Assembly (NCBI GenBank): GCA_028694305.1
Contig: JAQUTO010000033.1
Location: forward strand, 1 to 8,761
Reading direction: 5' to 3'
Length of the DNA stretch: 8,761 nucleotides
DNA from: Bacilli bacterium
Lineage (GTDB): Bacteria; Bacillota_I; Bacilli_A; RFN20; UBA1709
This document shows positions 6,298-8,761 of the stretch, piece after piece (within the stretch, counting starts at the first letter, position 1; each line of letters opens with the position of its first letter). The translations under genes were made by a program, and so were the position numbers. Below the pieces are notes generated by a model. The model searched no databases, was not told the DNA's origin, and saw only the letters and a program-made list of their open reading frames with translations.

Positions 6298-7449
6298 ATG
6301 GCACAAAAGCGTGATTATTATGAAGTGTTAGGTGTCAGTAAAAATGCTTCAGATGCTGAAATCAAAAAAGCTTACAGAACATTGGCCAAAAAATATCACC
6401 CTGATTTAAATAAAGCTCCCGATGCGGAAGCTAAATTTAAGGAAGTTCAAGAAGCATATGATATTTTGTCCGACTCTAGTAAGAAGAGTTTATATGATCA
6501 ATATGGTTTTGCTGGTGTTGATCCACAAGCTGCTGGTTCGGGAGCTGGTGCCGGAGGTGCTGGCGCTGGATTTGGTGGCTTCTCTCAAAACTTTGGTGAT
6601 GTAGATTTAGGCGATATCTTCAGTTCTTTCTTTGGAGGGGGTCAACAAAGACAAACTCAAAGAAGTGGACCAATGAAGGGTGAAGATCGTTTTATTCAAA
6701 TTAAGATTGAATTTATGGATTCAGTCATTGGTAAAACTGTTCCTATTAATCTTACAGTTGATGAACCATGTTCTAACTGTGGTGGAACTGGAGCAGATTC
6801 GCCACGTGATTATGAAACTTGTTCGCGTTGTGGTGGCACTGGCGTAGTTATGGCCACTCAAAATACTCCTTTCGGAGCAATTAGAACACAAACAACTTGT
6901 CCAAATTGTCGCGGACGTGGTAAAAACATTCGTGTTAAATGCCATGTTTGTGGTGGTCAAGGTTATAGTAAAAAGCGGACTACAATTGATGTTAAGATTC
7001 CGGCAGGTATTGCTTCGGGTCAACAAATCCGAGTTCCTAATAAAGGGGAACGGGGCAGTAATGGTGGCCCAAATGGTGATCTCTATGTTGAAATTATTGT
7101 GGCTAGCCATAATACCTTTACTAGAGAAGGCCGGGATATTCATATTGAAATTCCATTATCATTCACTGATGCAGCGCTCGGCTGTTCAATCGATGTTCCA
7201 ACCGTTTATGGTGATGTCGAATTAGTCGTTCCGGCTGGAATTCAAGATAATCAAATCTTAAGAGTTAAAGGAAAAGGGTTTAAAGACCTAAGAAGTAGTA
7301 ATTATGGTGATGAATTCGTTCACATTAAGATTAAGACTCCAACTAAACTCTCAAGAGAAGAGAAAGACCTTTACACCCGACTCAAAGAGTTGGAAGAGAA
7401 AGGGTCAAAGAGCATTTTCAACCGTTTTAAAGATACTTTTAAAAGATAG
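6298..7449 (+). CDS. dnaJ: Co-chaperone DnaJ (type I Hsp40)
   Basis: DnaJ delivers unfolded clients to DnaK and stimulates its ATPase. This is a complete 383-residue type I protein. The J domain spans residues about 5-70 with HPD at 34-36. A Gly/Ala/Phe-rich region lies at about 74-115 (GSGAGAGGAGAGFGGF, then DLGDIFSSFFGGG). The zinc-binding region has all four CxxCxGxG repeats: CSNCGGTG from 158, CSRCGGTG from 175, CPNCRGRG from 201 and CHVCGGQG from 215. Two beta-rich substrate-binding domains follow, including the conserved VPAGIQDNQILRVKGKG. The start ATG has AAAGGTGG 6 bases upstream. It is the last gene of the heat-shock operon, and its TAG stop lies inside the terminator stem. The prmA or rRNA-methylase genes that often follow dnaJ in Bacillota are absent here. 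Confidence 0.98.
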   Translation: MAQKRDYYEVLGVSKNASDAEIKKAYRTLAKKYHPDLNKAPDAEAKFKEVQEAYDILSDSSKKSLYDQYGFAGVDPQAAGSGAGAGGAGAGFGGFSQNFGDVDLGDIFSSFFGGGQQRQTQRSGPMKGEDRFIQIKIEFMDSVIGKTVPINLTVDEPCSNCGGTGADSPRDYETCSRCGGTGVVMATQNTPFGAIRTQTTCPNCRGRGKNIRVKCHVCGGQGYSKKRTTIDVKIPAGIASGQQIRVPNKGERGSNGGPNGDLYVEIIVASHNTFTREGRDIHIEIPLSFTDAALGCSIDVPTVYGDVELVVPAGIQDNQILRVKGKGFKDLRSSNYGDEFVHIKIKTPTKLSREEKDLYTRLKELEEKGSKSIFNRFKDTFKR

Positions 7450-7475
7450 TAGAAATACTATCTTTTTTCTTTTTA
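7441..7475 (+). terminator. Rho-independent terminator of the heat-shock operon
   Basis: An 11-bp perfect stem (aaaagatagta / tactatctttt) closes a GAAA tetraloop at 7452-7455. A T-rich run follows (to about 7474). The dnaJ stop codon at 7447-7449 lies inside the left arm. Confidence 0.92.
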
Positions 7476-7485
7476 GTATTGAAAA

Positions 7486-7514
7486 TTGAATAACCAATGA
7501 AAATAGGTTATAAT
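7486..7514 (+). promoter_or_regulatory. Probable SigA promoter of the alpha-galactosidase gene
   Basis: A -35 TTGAAT (7486-7491) and a perfect -10 TATAAT (7509-7514) are separated by 17 bases. Transcription would start near 7521, leaving a leader of about 25 bases. It lies directly after the dnaJ terminator, so the downstream gene is an independent unit. Confidence 0.75.
7490..7511. promoter_or_regulatory. Inverted repeat inside the promoter, possible operator
   Basis: ATAACC (7490-7495) and GGTTAT (7506-7511) form a 6-bp inverted repeat with a 10-base spacer. It fills the space between the -35 and -10 boxes and overlaps both, a place where a dimeric repressor would block transcription. The arms are short and AT-rich, so chance is possible. 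No regulator gene is visible. Confidence 0.4.
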
Positions 7515-7545
7515 AAAATCAAATAACAATAAGGGAGGTCATCGT

Positions 7546-8761
7546 ATGTCTGTCTCTTACAATGCAAAGTCGCAAGTCTTTCAAATAACAACACTATCGA
7601 CCAGTTATTTATTTAAGGTCAATGACTTTAAGCACTTGGTCCACCTTTATTATGGGGCTAAACTCCCTGAAAATGCTGATTTTTCTACCTTATTTAAAAC
7701 TTATAGTTGCCCAACCGGCAATACTATTATGTATAGTTCTAATCCCCCTTATTCCATGTTTCATACTCTCTATGAGTATCCTTTTTATGGTAAAGGAGAT
7801 ATGCGTGAACCAGCGCTTGAGTTGACGCATGAAGATGGTTCGCATCTGCTTGATTTGAAATATCAAAGTCATGAAATAATGGAGGGTAAGAAAGAAATTC
7901 CAGGTTTACCTTCAGCTAGTGGAAATAATGCCACAACCCTAATAGTTCATTTAAGTGATGAAATTAGCCATATTGGAGTAGACCTATTTTATTCCAGTTT
8001 TAGTGACAGTGATGTTATTACTAGAAGCGTTTCAATTATTAATAATAGTCAAGAAAAACTAGAACTCGATAAAGTTATGTCACTTTCATTTGATCATTTC
8101 GATAGTGATTTTGAAGCCATTACTTTAGTTGGTAGTTGGGCTCGTGAAAGACATCCAACCAATCATGAAATTAGTAATGGAGTTTATTATATTGATTCAA
8201 AACTTGGCGTTAGTGGCGCCGATAATAATCCTTTCCTCTGTTTAAAGAAGAAAGATTGCCAAGAAAACTATGGTGAATGCTATGGTTTTAGTTTGGTTTA
8301 TAGTGGTAATCACCGCTTTAGTGTTGAAAAAAATTCTTTTAGCTCACTACGAGTTCAAGCTGGGATTAATCCTTTTGAATTCAAATGGTTCCTTAAACCG
8401 GGTGAGACTTTTTCTGCTCCAGAAGCAATAATGACATATTCTAAGAATGGTTTAAATAAAATGAGTCAGAATTTCCATTCTTTTGTTCGTCATCACATAG
8501 TGCGTGGCACTTTTCAATTTCAAGATCGCCCAATTTTAATTAATAATTGGGAAGCGACATATTTTGATTTTAATGCGACTAAACTCTTAAGTATTGTTCA
8601 AAGTGCCCAAGAACTGGGTATTGAACTTTTTGTTTTAGATGATGGCTGGTTTGGGCATCGGAATGACGATACGTCTTCTCTAGGTGATTGGTTCGTTAAT
8701 ACTAAAAAAATTCGGGGAGGGCTAACTCGTCTGGCTAAAAAAGTTAACCAAGCCGGTCTTA
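7546..8761 (+). CDS. Alpha-galactosidase, glycoside hydrolase family 36 (3' end outside window)
   Basis: The frame starts at ATG 7546, with AGGGAGG about 8 bases upstream, and stays open for 405 codons to the window edge. GH36 bacterial alpha-galactosidases are about 730 residues, so a little over half is present. The N-terminal beta-sandwich domain includes YEYPFYGKGDMREPALEL (about residues 76-93), a conserved loop region of the family. The start of the catalytic barrel is clear: RPILINNWEATYFDF (328-342) and FVLDDGWFGHRNDD (362-375), whose Asp pair 365-366 belongs to the galactose-binding site. The KxD strand with the nucleophile and the acid/base Asp lie beyond the window. The enzyme removes terminal alpha-1,6-galactose from raffinose, melibiose or stachyose. 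No signal peptide is seen, so it is probably cytoplasmic and works on imported sugar. Partner transporter genes may follow. Confidence 0.93.
   Translation, partial: MSVSYNAKSQVFQITTLSTSYLFKVNDFKHLVHLYYGAKLPENADFSTLFKTYSCPTGNTIMYSSNPPYSMFHTLYEYPFYGKGDMREPALELTHEDGSHLLDLKYQSHEIMEGKKEIPGLPSASGNNATTLIVHLSDEISHIGVDLFYSSFSDSDVITRSVSIINNSQEKLELDKVMSLSFDHFDSDFEAITLVGSWARERHPTNHEISNGVYYIDSKLGVSGADNNPFLCLKKKDCQENYGECYGFSLVYSGNHRFSVEKNSFSSLRVQAGINPFEFKWFLKPGETFSAPEAIMTYSKNGLNKMSQNFHSFVRHHIVRGTFQFQDRPILINNWEATYFDFNATKLLSIVQSAQELGIELFVLDDGWFGHRNDDTSSLGDWFVNTKKIRGGLTRLAKKVNQAGL

Noticed and set aside
5744..7143. Reverse-strand frames opposite dnaK and dnaJ, and at 7690-7872
   Set aside because: They are shadows of strongly conserved + strand genes, with no ribosome binding site and no recognisable domain.
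1..8761. CRISPR array, insertion sequence, tRNA or rRNA genes, or attachment sites
   Set aside because: I saw no regularly spaced repeats, transposase motifs, cloverleaf sequences or rRNA-like stretches. The only tandem repeat is the short in-frame one at 171-206.

Overview
This is an AT-rich bacterial segment with every gene on the + strand. It is dominated by the hrcA-grpE-dnaK-dnaJ heat-shock operon. A CIRCE-controlled class I operon, a DnaK without the extra nucleotide-domain segment of Gram-negative DnaKs, AGGAGG-type ribosome binding sites and the hemW-hrcA-grpE-dnaK-dnaJ order all point to the Bacillota or a closely related Mollicutes-like lineage. UGA is a true stop here (it ends the 62-residue gene and hrcA) and Trp is encoded by UGG, so this is not a Mycoplasma/Spiroplasma-type code. 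A reduced-genome, gut-associated Bacilli or Erysipelotrichia-like organism is my guess, not something the sequence proves.

Layout. Positions 1-2656 hold a tightly packed operon. It starts with the 3' part of an uncharacterised gene (long Glu/Pro/Val-rich linker, then a probable winged-helix end), followed by a 62-residue single-pass membrane protein overlapping it by 1 nt, hemW overlapping that by 4 nt, and a small RDD-family membrane protein. A rho-independent terminator closes this operon at about 2655-2680. Positions 2681-2777 hold a near-ideal SigA promoter flanked by two CIRCE operators. Positions 2778-7449 hold hrcA, grpE, dnaK and dnaJ, with a strong hairpin between dnaK and dnaJ and a terminator on the dnaJ stop codon. 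Positions 7450-7545 hold a second promoter with an inverted repeat between its -35 and -10 boxes. From 7546 to the window end runs the 5' two-fifths to two-thirds of a GH36 alpha-galactosidase gene, cut by the window. There is no stretch over 300 bases without a gene.

How it works together. HrcA represses its own operon by binding CIRCE; GrpE and DnaJ are the nucleotide-exchange factor and J-domain partner of the chaperone DnaK. HemW is a radical-SAM/haem-trafficking family protein commonly found next to hrcA in Bacillota; here an RDD gene separates them and the two genes before hemW are unknown. The alpha-galactosidase is a separate, probably sugar-regulated unit.

Most of the window is conserved housekeeping. 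The least explained parts are the two genes before hemW, the dnaK-dnaJ hairpin, the habit of placing hairpins directly on stop codons, and the possible operator ahead of the alpha-galactosidase.
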